5,364 nucleotides of DNA. It comes from Actinomycetota bacterium (GTDB lineage Bacteria > Actinomycetota > Acidimicrobiia > Acidimicrobiales > Ilumatobacteraceae). Shown one piece after another: positions 1-5,364 of the stretch. The stretch lies in the NCBI GenBank assembly GCA_009705435.1, contig WLTJ01000135.1, forward strand, positions 1-5,364, in the 5' to 3' direction. Position 1 is the first letter of the stretch; the number at the start of each line of letters is the position of its first letter. The notes beneath the pieces were generated by a model that was not told the DNA's origin, ran no database searches, and saw only the letters and a list, made by a program, of their open reading frames with translations. A program made the translations under genes and the position numbers.

Positions 1-79
1 ACAGAAGGTTGTCAACTGCGACCTCACCGTATGGGCGAATAACAAGAGCGTAACTACGAACGAGTGTTCGGTCAAGCAT
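1..79 (-). CDS. Possible 5' end of an unrecognised gene, cut by the window edge
   Basis: On the minus strand an ATG at 79 opens a frame that stays open to the window edge and encodes 26 residues beginning MLDRTLVRSYALVIRP. It lies 42 nt downstream of the DUF983 stop codon, on the same strand and in the same frame, so it could be the next gene of that operon. No convincing Shine-Dalgarno sequence precedes the ATG; the nearest purine-rich stretch, GAGCAGG, ends 23 nt upstream. Other frames are also open over this short stretch, including one on the plus strand that runs to about 143, so coding is not proven. The residues look natural for a protein but I do not recognise a family. The support is gene direction, spacing and the open frame only. 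Confidence 0.4.
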   Translation of the reverse strand, partial: MLDRTLVRSYALVIRPYGEVAVDNLL

Positions 80-121
80 TGTCGGGGCGAACAGATGTTT
101 GACCTGCTCAGAGGGGGTGCC

Positions 122-544
122 TTACGGCGCCAATGAGTTCAACCAGGCCGCAGCCTCGTCAATTTCAGCAAAACCCATGGGTCGTACCCGTAGATCAATG
201 GCCATCCACACGGTGTGCGTTATCGGCCAGGTAAGGACCGCAACCAACACCTCAGCAGTGGCTAGAACCACAAATAATGTGAGCACGGGAACATCTGGAA
301 CGGTGAGACCAATCGCAATTCCTGAGGCCGCGACCAACCAGCAAATATTGACCACTAGAGCGATTGTCATTGACCCAAGTTCTTGACCCTCCGTATTGCG
401 AGTGCGTTGAAGTCCGCAAGCAAGACAACGATCCCCTTGTTTAAACCAGGTCTGAAACCATGCGTGCCGATCACCACAGCGAGGACAACGGCGGAGCAAC
501 GATCGAAAAATCATCCGCCTCGTCGAGAGTGTTGTTTTCACCAC
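122..544 (-). CDS. DUF983 family small membrane protein with a two-CxxC zinc-ribbon-like head
   Basis: The 140-residue protein starts with a short cytosolic-looking head carrying two CxxC pairs, CPRC (C20, C23) and CLAC (C40, C43), which should form a zinc ribbon. Two hydrophobic segments follow at about residues 59-83 and 84-108. The tail contains the W-x-AIDLRVRP stretch (about residues 113-121) that is typical of DUF983 proteins. Length and order fit that family, whose biochemical function is not known; some members sit near respiratory or transport genes, but nothing here supports a specific role. The gene begins 17 bp after the aminotransferase stop codon, so the two are probably cotranscribed. 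The start is uncertain: GTG at 544 has no clear ribosome site, while the in-frame ATG at 514 (residue 11) has GAGG three bases upstream and still leaves the whole Cys head intact. Confidence 0.85.
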   Translation of the reverse strand: MVKTTLSTRRMIFRSLLRRCPRCGDRHAWFQTWFKQGDRCLACGLQRTRNTEGQELGSMTIALVVNICWLVAASGIAIGLTVPDVPVLTLFVVLATAEVLVAVLTWPITHTVWMAIDLRVRPMGFAEIDEAAAWLNSLAP

Positions 545-561
545 AGAAATAATTTGCCGAA

Positions 562-1941
562 TCAGGCCGTAAGTTCGTTAACAAAATCACTGAAAACATT
601 GGCGTAACGCATCGACTCTTCGTCACTATGCATGATTGAAATGAGCCATTGTTCATCAAGACCAGGTGGCAACAAAATGCCACGATTGATTCCGTAAATC
701 CACTGCGCAAAAGCAAGATCTAAATCGCTTTTCTTATAATCGCGATAGTTACGAACCGGCTCCGATGTCCACGTCACACAACCCTTAGCACCAAATTGTA
801 AAACCTGTGCTGGCAGATTGGCTTCTTCGATGATGTCACTACATGCATCAACTAACAATTTGTTACGACCGATAGCGATGGCAGTTGCCTGAGGCGTGCA
901 CACCTCTGAGAGAACTGCTTTGGCGGCAGCCATACACAACGGATTTCCGTTATAGGTTCCGAGGTGAATCACACGACCCATGGTGATTTGGTCCATGTAC
1001 TCGCGTTTGCCACCGAAGGCCCCGAGTGGCAGTCCACCACCGATTGATTTCGCTAAGGCCACCAAGTCAGGAGTTACTCCCAGCGCGCCCGTTGCTCCAC
1101 CCCATCCAGCAGTAATACCAGTCTTCACTTCATCAAAGATCAGCAATGTTCCGTAGCGCGTTGTGATTTCACGAACGGCTTCGAGATAGCCAGGATCGGG
1201 AAGACAAATACCGATGTTCTCCATCACCGGTTCAACAATGAAACAAGCCACATCTTCGTGACGTAATGCGCGCTCAAGAGCTTCTGCATCGTTATACGGA
1301 ACCACGATGGTGTCCCCAAGGACCGCCTGCGTGATGCCAGCAGTTGCAGGTACCGAATTGGGACGATCTGCTGGTCCTGCATCTTCAAGTTTCGGCTTCA
1401 TCGAGATCATCACTTCATCGTGATGCCCGTGATATCCACCTTCAACTTTGACGATCTTGTCGCGACCAGTGGCACCGCGGGCGACACGAATGGCATCCAT
1501 CGTGGCTTCGGTTCCGGAGTTCGTAAAACGCCACATTGGCAGGCCATAACGCTGACCCAAAAGTTCGGCGACATCGGCATTGAGTTCACACGGAGTGACA
1601 AATAAGGTCCCATCGTCAAGTTGAGCATCGATGGCACGACGGACTAACGGATTGACGTGACCGCTAAACAAAGCTCCGAAGCCCATGTCATAGTCGACGT
1701 ATTCGTTGTCGTCAACGTCCCACATATTTGCGCCCCGCGCCGCCTTCACCACAATGGGGTGAGGATCATACGCTTGGAAACTTGATGGCACGCCCAGTGG
1801 CATGACGAGACGAGCCCGCACAGATGCTTTCTGGGAGCCACGAGTCCGCTCGGCGTACCGGGCGACTTCTCGCTGAGTAATTTCCTTCGCTCTCCAGCCG
1901 AGGCTGTGAGCACTACTGATTGCAGATTCCGTGGAGGACAC
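562..1941 (-). CDS. Class III PLP-dependent aminotransferase, glutamate-1-semialdehyde 2,1-aminomutase-like
   Basis: A fold-type I PLP enzyme of 459 residues from the chosen GTG start. Recognisable landmarks are WDVDDNEYVDY (about 74-84), NSGTEA (141-146, cofactor phosphate binding), GGYHGHHDE (168-176), the PYND segment (215-218), IVEP (235-238), DEVKTG (270-275, Asp on the pyridine nitrogen), the Schiff-base lysine K298 within LAKSIGGGLPLGAFGG, and GTYNGNP (328-334). This is the class III pattern closest to HemL, which turns glutamate-1-semialdehyde into 5-aminolevulinate. The N-terminal extension of about 40 residues, including REVARYAERTR, and DEVKTG rather than the HemL-type DEVMTG resemble HemL paralogues usually annotated as an 'aspartate aminotransferase family protein', so the substrate is not settled. 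No other haem gene lies in the window. GTG at 1941 is preferred over an upstream GTG at 1971 because AAGGGG sits nine bases ahead of it. Confidence 0.9.
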   Translation of the reverse strand: MSSTESAISSAHSLGWRAKEITQREVARYAERTRGSQKASVRARLVMPLGVPSSFQAYDPHPIVVKAARGANMWDVDDNEYVDYDMGFGALFSGHVNPLVRRAIDAQLDDGTLFVTPCELNADVAELLGQRYGLPMWRFTNSGTEATMDAIRVARGATGRDKIVKVEGGYHGHHDEVMISMKPKLEDAGPADRPNSVPATAGITQAVLGDTIVVPYNDAEALERALRHEDVACFIVEPVMENIGICLPDPGYLEAVREITTRYGTLLIFDEVKTGITAGWGGATGALGVTPDLVALAKSIGGGLPLGAFGGKREYMDQITMGRVIHLGTYNGNPLCMAAAKAVLSEVCTPQATAIAIGRNKLLVDACSDIIEEANLPAQVLQFGAKGCVTWTSEPVRNYRDYKKSDLDLAFAQWIYGINRGILLPPGLDEQWLISIMHSDEESMRYANVFSDFVNELTA

Positions 1942-1950
1942 GGTTAAACA

Positions 1951-1956
1951 CCCCTT
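1951..1956 (-). promoter_or_regulatory. Ribosome binding site deciding the aminotransferase start
   Basis: The minus strand reads AAGGGG here, nine bases before the GTG at 1941-1939. The alternative in-frame GTG at 1971 lies upstream of this site and would place it inside the coding region, so it favours the shorter protein. A TANNNT-type box (TAGGGT, minus strand, 1975-1970) lies just upstream and could be the -10 element, but I see no good -35 partner. Confidence 0.55.
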
Positions 1957-2067
1957 TAAGGTTGATAACACCCTAACAGCAGATTGACAGTGCCTAACGC
2001 ATCCTCACAGCGGGGCGAAAATAAAGGTGCGAAACCGGCAGTGATATGGCAGAATAGGGGCTCACAT

Positions 2068-2142
2068 GGTGGGCGTAGCTCAGTTGGTTAGAGCGTCAGT
2101 TTGTGGTACTGAAGGCCGGGGGTTCGAGACCCCTCGTTCACC
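2068..2142 (+). tRNA. tRNA-His (anticodon GTG)
   Basis: A full cloverleaf folds. The acceptor arm GTGGGCG (2069-2075) pairs with CGTTCAC (2135-2141) using two G-U pairs. The D stem is GCTC/GAGC (2078-2081 and 2091-2094). The anticodon stem TCAGT/ACTGA encloses the loop TTGTGGT, with anticodon GTG at 2103-2105. The T arm has loop TTCGAGA (2123-2129). The base before the acceptor arm is G (2068) and the discriminator is C (2142), giving the extra G(-1):C73 pair that histidyl-tRNA synthetase recognises, which confirms the identity. The bases after C73 are CAA, so the 3' CCA is not encoded and must be added by the CCA-adding enzyme. A weak -10-like CAGAAT (2050-2055) lies upstream. Confidence 0.97.
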
Positions 2143-2182
2143 CAAAACATACGAAGTCCGGGCAGTTTTGACGGATACCTAG

Positions 2183-2204
2183 GTAGGTGCTGCGAGGCAT
2201 CTAC
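2183..2204 (+). other. Hairpin in the spacer between the two tRNA genes
   Basis: GTAGGTGC (2183-2190) pairs with GCATCTAC (2197-2204) over eight base pairs, one of them G-U, around the six-base loop TGCGAG. No run of T follows, so it is not a standard intrinsic terminator. If both tRNAs lie on one transcript it could be a processing or termination element. Its 3' side overlaps the possible tRNA-Lys -10 box. It could also be chance. Confidence 0.35.
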
Positions 2205-2207
2205 ACT
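2202..2207 (+). promoter_or_regulatory. Possible -10 box for tRNA-Lys
   Basis: TACACT fits the TANNNT form of a -10 element and lies 15 bases before the first base of tRNA-Lys, which would give a leader of about eight or nine bases. No convincing -35 element lies 16-18 bases upstream; the TTGACG at 2168-2173 is 28 bases away, too far. Cotranscription with tRNA-His is the alternative. Confidence 0.3.
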
Positions 2208-2222
2208 GGTACTTCGCGTTAT

Positions 2223-2298
2223 GCACCTCTAGCTCAGCTGGCAGAGCAGTGGACTCTTAATCCATTGGTCCTGGGTTCGATCCCCAGGGGGTGCACCA
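2223..2298 (+). tRNA. tRNA-Lys (anticodon CTT)
   Basis: A full cloverleaf folds. The acceptor GCACCTC (2223-2229) pairs with GGGGTGC (2288-2294) using one G-U pair. The D stem starts GCTC (2232-2235). The anticodon stem GTGGA/TCCAT encloses the loop CTCTTAA, with anticodon CTT at 2256-2258, which reads AAG lysine codons. The T stem CTGGG/CCCAG carries the loop TTCGATC. The discriminator is A (2295), and CCA is encoded at 2296-2298, unlike in the neighbouring tRNA-His. The gene ends 28 bases before the psuG stop codon on the opposite strand, followed by a short T run (2299-2303) with no stem before it other than the tRNA itself. Confidence 0.97.
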
Positions 2299-2326
2299 TT
2301 TTTCGGCAACTAGTTTGTGATACCCG

Positions 2327-3232
2327 TTAGTGGTCCAGGCGACAGATTGCCACAGCCACTTGTGCCGCCACACGAGCGTTGTTTTGCGCCAAAGCCAGAT
2401 TCGCAGGGACACTTTTACCATCCGTGGCTTGTCCGATTCTGCCTAAAACAAACGGAGTCACGCCAGCACCACGAATACCTGCCGCGTCACAATCACTCAG
2501 TGCCTGCGCCAAAACGTGATCAAGATTAGTTGCATCTAGTTCGGCCTCAATGGGGATCGGCACAGTGAGGAGAACGCCAGTATTCGGACGCGAACGATTC
2601 GCCAAAATTTTTGCAACTTCATCAGCACCCTCAACGCGATGAGGAATTTTTATGCCAGATGAGCGCGTATAAAACGCGGGGAACCAATCATGTTGCCAAC
2701 CGAGAACTGGCACACCAATTGTTTCAAAGTATTCGAGGGTACGCGGTAGATCTAAAAAGGCTTTCGCTCCAGCAGAGACGGTGACCACTGGATAATGCGC
2801 TATTGCATCTAAGTCGGCCGATATGTCGCCGGTGATTTCCGATCCTCGATGCACGCCACCTATGCCACCAGTGGCAAAAACACTCACTCCCCCACTCGCT
2901 GCAATAGCAACTGCAGCCGAAACCGTGGTTGCACCAAAATCCCATCGCTGTGCCACCGCCACGGCTATATCGCGTTCTGCAACTTTGCGCGCTGCCCCTA
3001 AAATTCTCTGATGTTCGGATTCGTCAATGCCTAAGCGCACGACACCATCGATAACAGCCGTCACCGCCGGCACACACCCCGCATGGCGAATGGCCGCGAG
3101 GCATTGCTGCAACGCTTGCGCATTAGCTGGCGACGGCAAACCAAGGTGCGAAAAAATAGTTGATTCAAGGGCCACCACTGGACGTCTCTGAGCCAGTGCC
3201 TCAGCTACTTCGTGTGAAAGGACGGGAGTCAT
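2327..3232 (-). CDS. psuG: Pseudouridine-5'-phosphate glycosidase
   Basis: PsuG reversibly cleaves the C-C glycosidic bond of pseudouridine 5'-phosphate to uracil and ribose 5-phosphate, the second step of pseudouridine breakdown in the cytosol. The 301-residue length matches the family. Aligning from memory to the E. coli enzyme, all key residues are present: E23 in VALEST (E31), K83 in RKVAERD (K93), D140 in DISADL (D149), the Schiff-base lysine K157 in SAGAKAFLDL (K166) and N278 (N289). The family signature FATGGIGGVHRGSE lies at 119-132. The ATG overlaps the stop codon of the upstream RNA methyltransferase as ATGA, which implies translational coupling; no strong ribosome site is seen. The usual partner kinase PsuK, which makes the substrate from pseudouridine, is not in this window. 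The gene runs convergently towards tRNA-Lys. Confidence 0.96.
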   Translation of the reverse strand: MTPVLSHEVAEALAQRRPVVALESTIFSHLGLPSPANAQALQQCLAAIRHAGCVPAVTAVIDGVVRLGIDESEHQRILGAARKVAERDIAVAVAQRWDFGATTVSAAVAIAASGGVSVFATGGIGGVHRGSEITGDISADLDAIAHYPVVTVSAGAKAFLDLPRTLEYFETIGVPVLGWQHDWFPAFYTRSSGIKIPHRVEGADEVAKILANRSRPNTGVLLTVPIPIEAELDATNLDHVLAQALSDCDAAGIRGAGVTPFVLGRIGQATDGKSVPANLALAQNNARVAAQVAVAICRLDH

Positions 3233-4473
3233 GCGTCGCCCATTGTTTCATCTCGCACGAAACGACTCACGACTTCGACATGATGAGTATGCGGGAATAC
3301 ATCCAATACTTCGCTGTATTCCAAGACATATCCGCTGTCTCGTAACAATCGTGCGTCTCGACCCAAAGACGCTGGATCACATGAAATGAGCACAATCACT
3401 GAGGCTTGTGTGGCGACGAGAACCTCAACACCACTGGCGCGCAATCCATCGCGGGCCGGATCGGCTATCACTACTGCTGCCGCAACGGGTGCCCACTCCT
3501 CGACTGGTTGCTGCACAATTTCAACATCGCGTCCAGCCAAGTTCAGACGCGCATCCGAGCAGGCCGCGGGATTTGATTCAATGGCAATGACATGGCGATC
3601 ACTCGGAAACACGGTGGCTGCAAAAAGTCCAACACCGCTGTAGGCATCAACAACTGGACCAGCATTCCACTGCGCCGAATCACCGAGGGCGCGTCGCGTC
3701 GCATCAACCAATGCTTCGGCGGCTTGCGGTGACGATTGAAAGAATGAACTTGCCGAAATCTGAAAAATATGACCGGCAACTACTTCATGAACAATCGCCT
3801 GTGAACCGAGACGAACATCGACTGGTAGACCCGACAGCGAATCTGCTGGCTCAGACCATGCCAGGCGCTCGGCTGATGAAACTCCGACACGCACAACCGC
3901 TTCTTGAGCGCCTTCAAGATGCGTTGTTGGCAACAATGCATTCAAGGATGGATGAGCCACTAAACAATGCTCAACGTTGACGACGAGGTGACTCTGCCGC
4001 TGACGAAAACCTACAGACCCACTCGGCGTGGCGGCCACACGAAGAGTTGTGCGTGCCCCAGTTATAGGAAGTTCCCCCGAGGCGAACAATCGAATATCTG
4101 GGGCCGTCATTTTTCCTAAACGCGTCAACGACTCGCGCACGATGTCCAACTTGATCTGACGCTGTAGATCAATTGACGCATGTTGTAAGTCGCATCCCCC
4201 ACAACCTTGAGCCACATATTCACAGGGTGGCACAACTCGTTGCGCGCTGGGTTCAAGAATTTCGACGGCAATGGCGCGGGCATAGTCCTTGGACTGTTTG
4301 ACGATTCGGGCCGACACCAGTTCACCCGGGAGACCGCCTTCAACAAAAATAACTCGTCCATCCTCGAGATGTCCGAAACCATCGCCCTCGGCCACAACCT
4401 TGTCAATACGCACCGAAACCGTGACATTGGGCGTCGGACGAGCCGCTCCGTGACGGTTGATTCGCTGTTTCAT
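3229..4473 (-). CDS. RNA (uracil-5-)-methyltransferase with TRAM domain, RlmD/TrmA family
   Basis: A 414-residue S-adenosylmethionine-dependent enzyme that should methylate C5 of a uridine in rRNA or tRNA. An N-terminal TRAM RNA-binding domain spans about 17-75. Iron-sulfur cysteines C84, C91 and C94 (motif C-x6-C-x2-C, CGGCDLQHA) are followed by a fourth, C170, after the GFRQRQSHLV stretch, as in RumA/RlmD. The catalytic domain shows FFQSSPQ (244-250), SAM-binding DAYSGVGLFA (276-285), acidic E299 in AIESNP, DPARDGL (338-344), the nucleophile C365 in ISCDPASLGRD, and FPHTHHVE (393-400) with E400 as likely base. The set of motifs is complete, so it should be active; the exact target (for example 23S rRNA U1939 or U747, or tRNA U54) cannot be told from sequence. 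Its stop codon overlaps the psuG start. The ATG has no well-spaced ribosome site and may be nearly leaderless. Confidence 0.93.
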   Translation of the reverse strand: MKQRINRHGAARPTPNVTVSVRIDKVVAEGDGFGHLEDGRVIFVEGGLPGELVSARIVKQSKDYARAIAVEILEPSAQRVVPPCEYVAQGCGGCDLQHASIDLQRQIKLDIVRESLTRLGKMTAPDIRLFASGELPITGARTTLRVAATPSGSVGFRQRQSHLVVNVEHCLVAHPSLNALLPTTHLEGAQEAVVRVGVSSAERLAWSEPADSLSGLPVDVRLGSQAIVHEVVAGHIFQISASSFFQSSPQAAEALVDATRRALGDSAQWNAGPVVDAYSGVGLFAATVFPSDRHVIAIESNPAACSDARLNLAGRDVEIVQQPVEEWAPVAAAVVIADPARDGLRASGVEVLVATQASVIVLISCDPASLGRDARLLRDSGYVLEYSEVLDVFPHTHHVEVVSRFVRDETMGDA

Positions 4474-4482
4474 ACCCTACGC

Positions 4483-4488
4483 AGGCTA
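4483..4488 (-). promoter_or_regulatory. Possible -10 box for the RNA methyltransferase-psuG unit
   Basis: The minus strand reads TAGCCT, matching TANNNT, nine bases before the ATG at 4473. Transcription starting about seven bases downstream would leave a leader of only two or three bases, fitting the absence of a usable ribosome site. The only purine run, AGGG, is too close to the ATG to serve. No clear -35 is visible. Confidence 0.35.
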
Positions 4489-4496
4489 GAGCCGAC

Positions 4497-4502
4497 TAGC
4501 GT
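4497..4502 (+). promoter_or_regulatory. Possible -10 box for leaderless rpe
   Basis: TAGCGT matches TANNNT and ends six bases before the GTG start at 4509, the spacing expected when transcription begins at the first base of the start codon. There is no Shine-Dalgarno sequence before the GTG, which supports a leaderless mRNA. It lies in the 35 bp gap between the divergent genes, only eight bases from the opposing candidate box. No clear -35 is visible. Confidence 0.4.
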
Positions 4503-4508
4503 GATGGT

Positions 4509-5198
4509 GTGTCCTTACCAATTCTGATCTCCCCATCCGTCTTGCCGTGCGACTTCTCCAAACTTGGAGCCGAGGTCGAAGCCCTTGACGCCGCCGGCGT
4601 TGACCTCTTCCAGTGGGACGTTATGGACGGACAATTTGTCCCGAACCTGACCTTTGGCCCCGATGTCATCGCCTCGGCCCGTCAGTACACCACCAAACCC
4701 TTCGAGGCTCACCTGATGGTCCTCACCCCCGATGTCTTAGCAGCGCGCTATGTCGAGGCAGGTTGCAGTCGCCTGATCGTCCACGCCGAAGCCTGTCCAC
4801 ATCTCCATCGCACACTCGGCAATATCAACTCCATGGGCGCCAATGCTGCGGTGGCCCTCAATCCACATACTCCCATTAGCGCAATTGAACATGTTCTCGA
4901 TCTCGTTGACATGGTGCTCGTCATGACCGTTAACCCAGGCTTCGGCGGGCAATCGTATATCGCGTCCATGGAACCAAAAATTAGAGAACTCAAGGCGCTT
5001 ATTGAACGGCGAGGTTTGGCTGATCAAGTGAATATCGAAGTTGATGGTGGCATTGGGCCGTCAACAATTGAAGGAGCTGCTGCTGCTGGCGCCAATGTTT
5101 TGATTGCAGGTACGGCTCTATTCCGCTACAGCGAAGGTCTGAAGTTTGCTGTGAGTGATCTGCGCGCCAAAGCCACCGCTGCTCGCGCCAAAAACTAG
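4509..5198 (+). CDS. rpe: Ribulose-phosphate 3-epimerase
   Basis: This TIM-barrel enzyme interconverts D-ribulose 5-phosphate and D-xylulose 5-phosphate in the pentose phosphate pathway. The 229-residue length is normal. Visible signatures are ISPSVL (7-12), WDVMDGQFVPN (36-46), AHLMV (67-71), IVHAEA (90-95), ALNPHTP (116-122), the phosphate loop VNPGFGGQS (141-149) and IEVDGGI (176-182). The catalytic acids D37 and D179 and the metal ligand H68 are present, but the usual fourth ligand, His in the I-H-V-D-V-M-D-G motif, is Gln at position 35. The GTG at 4509 is the only sensible in-frame start before the barrel begins. Codon use changes along the gene: by my count GC at third positions falls from 58 of 80 codons at the start to 29 of the last 75. 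It is divergent from the RNA methyltransferase, and its stop touches the stop of the convergent gene downstream. Confidence 0.96.
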   Translation: MSLPILISPSVLPCDFSKLGAEVEALDAAGVDLFQWDVMDGQFVPNLTFGPDVIASARQYTTKPFEAHLMVLTPDVLAARYVEAGCSRLIVHAEACPHLHRTLGNINSMGANAAVALNPHTPISAIEHVLDLVDMVLVMTVNPGFGGQSYIASMEPKIRELKALIERRGLADQVNIEVDGGIGPSTIEGAAAAGANVLIAGTALFRYSEGLKFAVSDLRAKATAARAKN

Positions 5199-5364
5199 TT
5201 ACTCGCCATTCCAAGCGCGCTTACCCGAACGCATAACGGTGACCACGAAAGCGCGCACTGTGGCGAGACCAAGTAATCCACCAAAAACCCATAAAAACGG
5301 CAGCAAAATCGCTCGTCCAAGTCTTCCCTTAGCATTTTTGAGCGGTGCTAGAACTCCGCTTTCA
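5199..5364 (-). CDS. C-terminal end of an unrecognised membrane protein, cut by the window edge
   Basis: The minus strand is open from the right edge to a TAA at 5201-5199, giving the last 54 residues of a protein. They consist of a basic stretch (LKNAKGRLGR), a hydrophobic segment of about 25 residues (AILLPFLWVFGGLLGLATVRAF and on) that should cross the membrane, and a short basic tail ending KRAWNGE. No ATG or GTG lies upstream within the window, so the start is outside. The positive residues on both sides of the helix do not settle its orientation. I do not recognise a family. The gene converges on rpe with no base between the two stop codons. Confidence 0.65.
   Translation of the reverse strand, partial: ESGVLAPLKNAKGRLGRAILLPFLWVFGGLLGLATVRAFVVTVMRSGKRAWNGE

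Noticed and set aside
99..386. Plus-strand open frame opposite DUF983
   Set aside because: It is antisense to a recognisable family protein, and its translation is low-complexity and rich in Thr and Ala, with no domain.
1942..1971. Longer aminotransferase from the GTG at 1971
   Set aside because: The extra ten residues would cover the AAGGGG ribosome site that fits the GTG at 1941.
1984..1989. TTGACA as a -35 element for tRNA-His
   Set aside because: No -10-like sequence lies 16-18 bases downstream, and it is about 80 bases from the tRNA.
2168..2173. TTGACG as a -35 element for tRNA-Lys
   Set aside because: The only reasonable -10 (TACACT) is 28 bases away, far beyond normal spacing.
2308..2315. 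Palindrome AACTAGTT, repeated at 5193-5200 at the other convergent gene end
   Set aside because: Both copies are only eight bases, have no loop and no extended similarity, and CTAG occurs many times elsewhere in the window, so shared function is unlikely.
4207..4527. Plus-strand frame running from within the methyltransferase across the rpe start
   Set aside because: It is antisense to the well-supported TRAM domain and overlaps both starts; its translation matches nothing I know.
5213..5222. Ten-base palindrome AAGCGCGCTT near the rpe end
   Set aside because: It lies inside the coding frame of the downstream minus-strand gene, has no loop or T run, and does not look like a terminator.

Overview
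The window looks like an ordinary bacterial chromosome segment of balanced base composition, most likely from an actinomycete (Actinomycetota), possibly one of the aquatic lineages with moderate GC. This is an inference. It rests on the type of DUF983 and class III aminotransferase proteins, on a tRNA gene without an encoded CCA, and on short divergent starts that look leaderless with TANNNT boxes close to the start codon. I see no insertion sequence, phage gene, CRISPR array or obvious defence gene.

Layout from left to right. (1) 1-1941, minus strand: a class III aminotransferase resembling glutamate-1-semialdehyde aminomutase, followed 17 bp later by a small two-helix zinc-ribbon-like DUF983 membrane protein, then probably the start of a further gene that runs off the left edge. 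(2) 1942-2326: a spacer holding two plus-strand tRNA genes, tRNA-His(GTG) and tRNA-Lys(CTT), with a hairpin between them. (3) 2327-4473, minus strand: a two-gene unit of an RNA m5U methyltransferase (TRAM domain, RlmD/TrmA family) and pseudouridine-5'-phosphate glycosidase (psuG), overlapping by ATGA. (4) 4509-5198, plus strand: ribulose-phosphate 3-epimerase (rpe), divergent from the methyltransferase across only 35 bp. (5) 5199-5364, minus strand: the C-terminal end of an unrecognised membrane protein, whose stop codon directly abuts the rpe stop codon.

Functionally, the right half joins RNA uridine modification, breakdown of the modified nucleotide pseudouridine 5'-phosphate to uracil plus ribose 5-phosphate, and pentose phosphate interconversion by Rpe. 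The points most worth checking are the Gln in place of a usual metal-ligand His in Rpe, a strong codon-composition shift inside rpe, and the coupling of the RNA methyltransferase to psuG. I did not find a clearly novel system; most of the window is core metabolism and translation.
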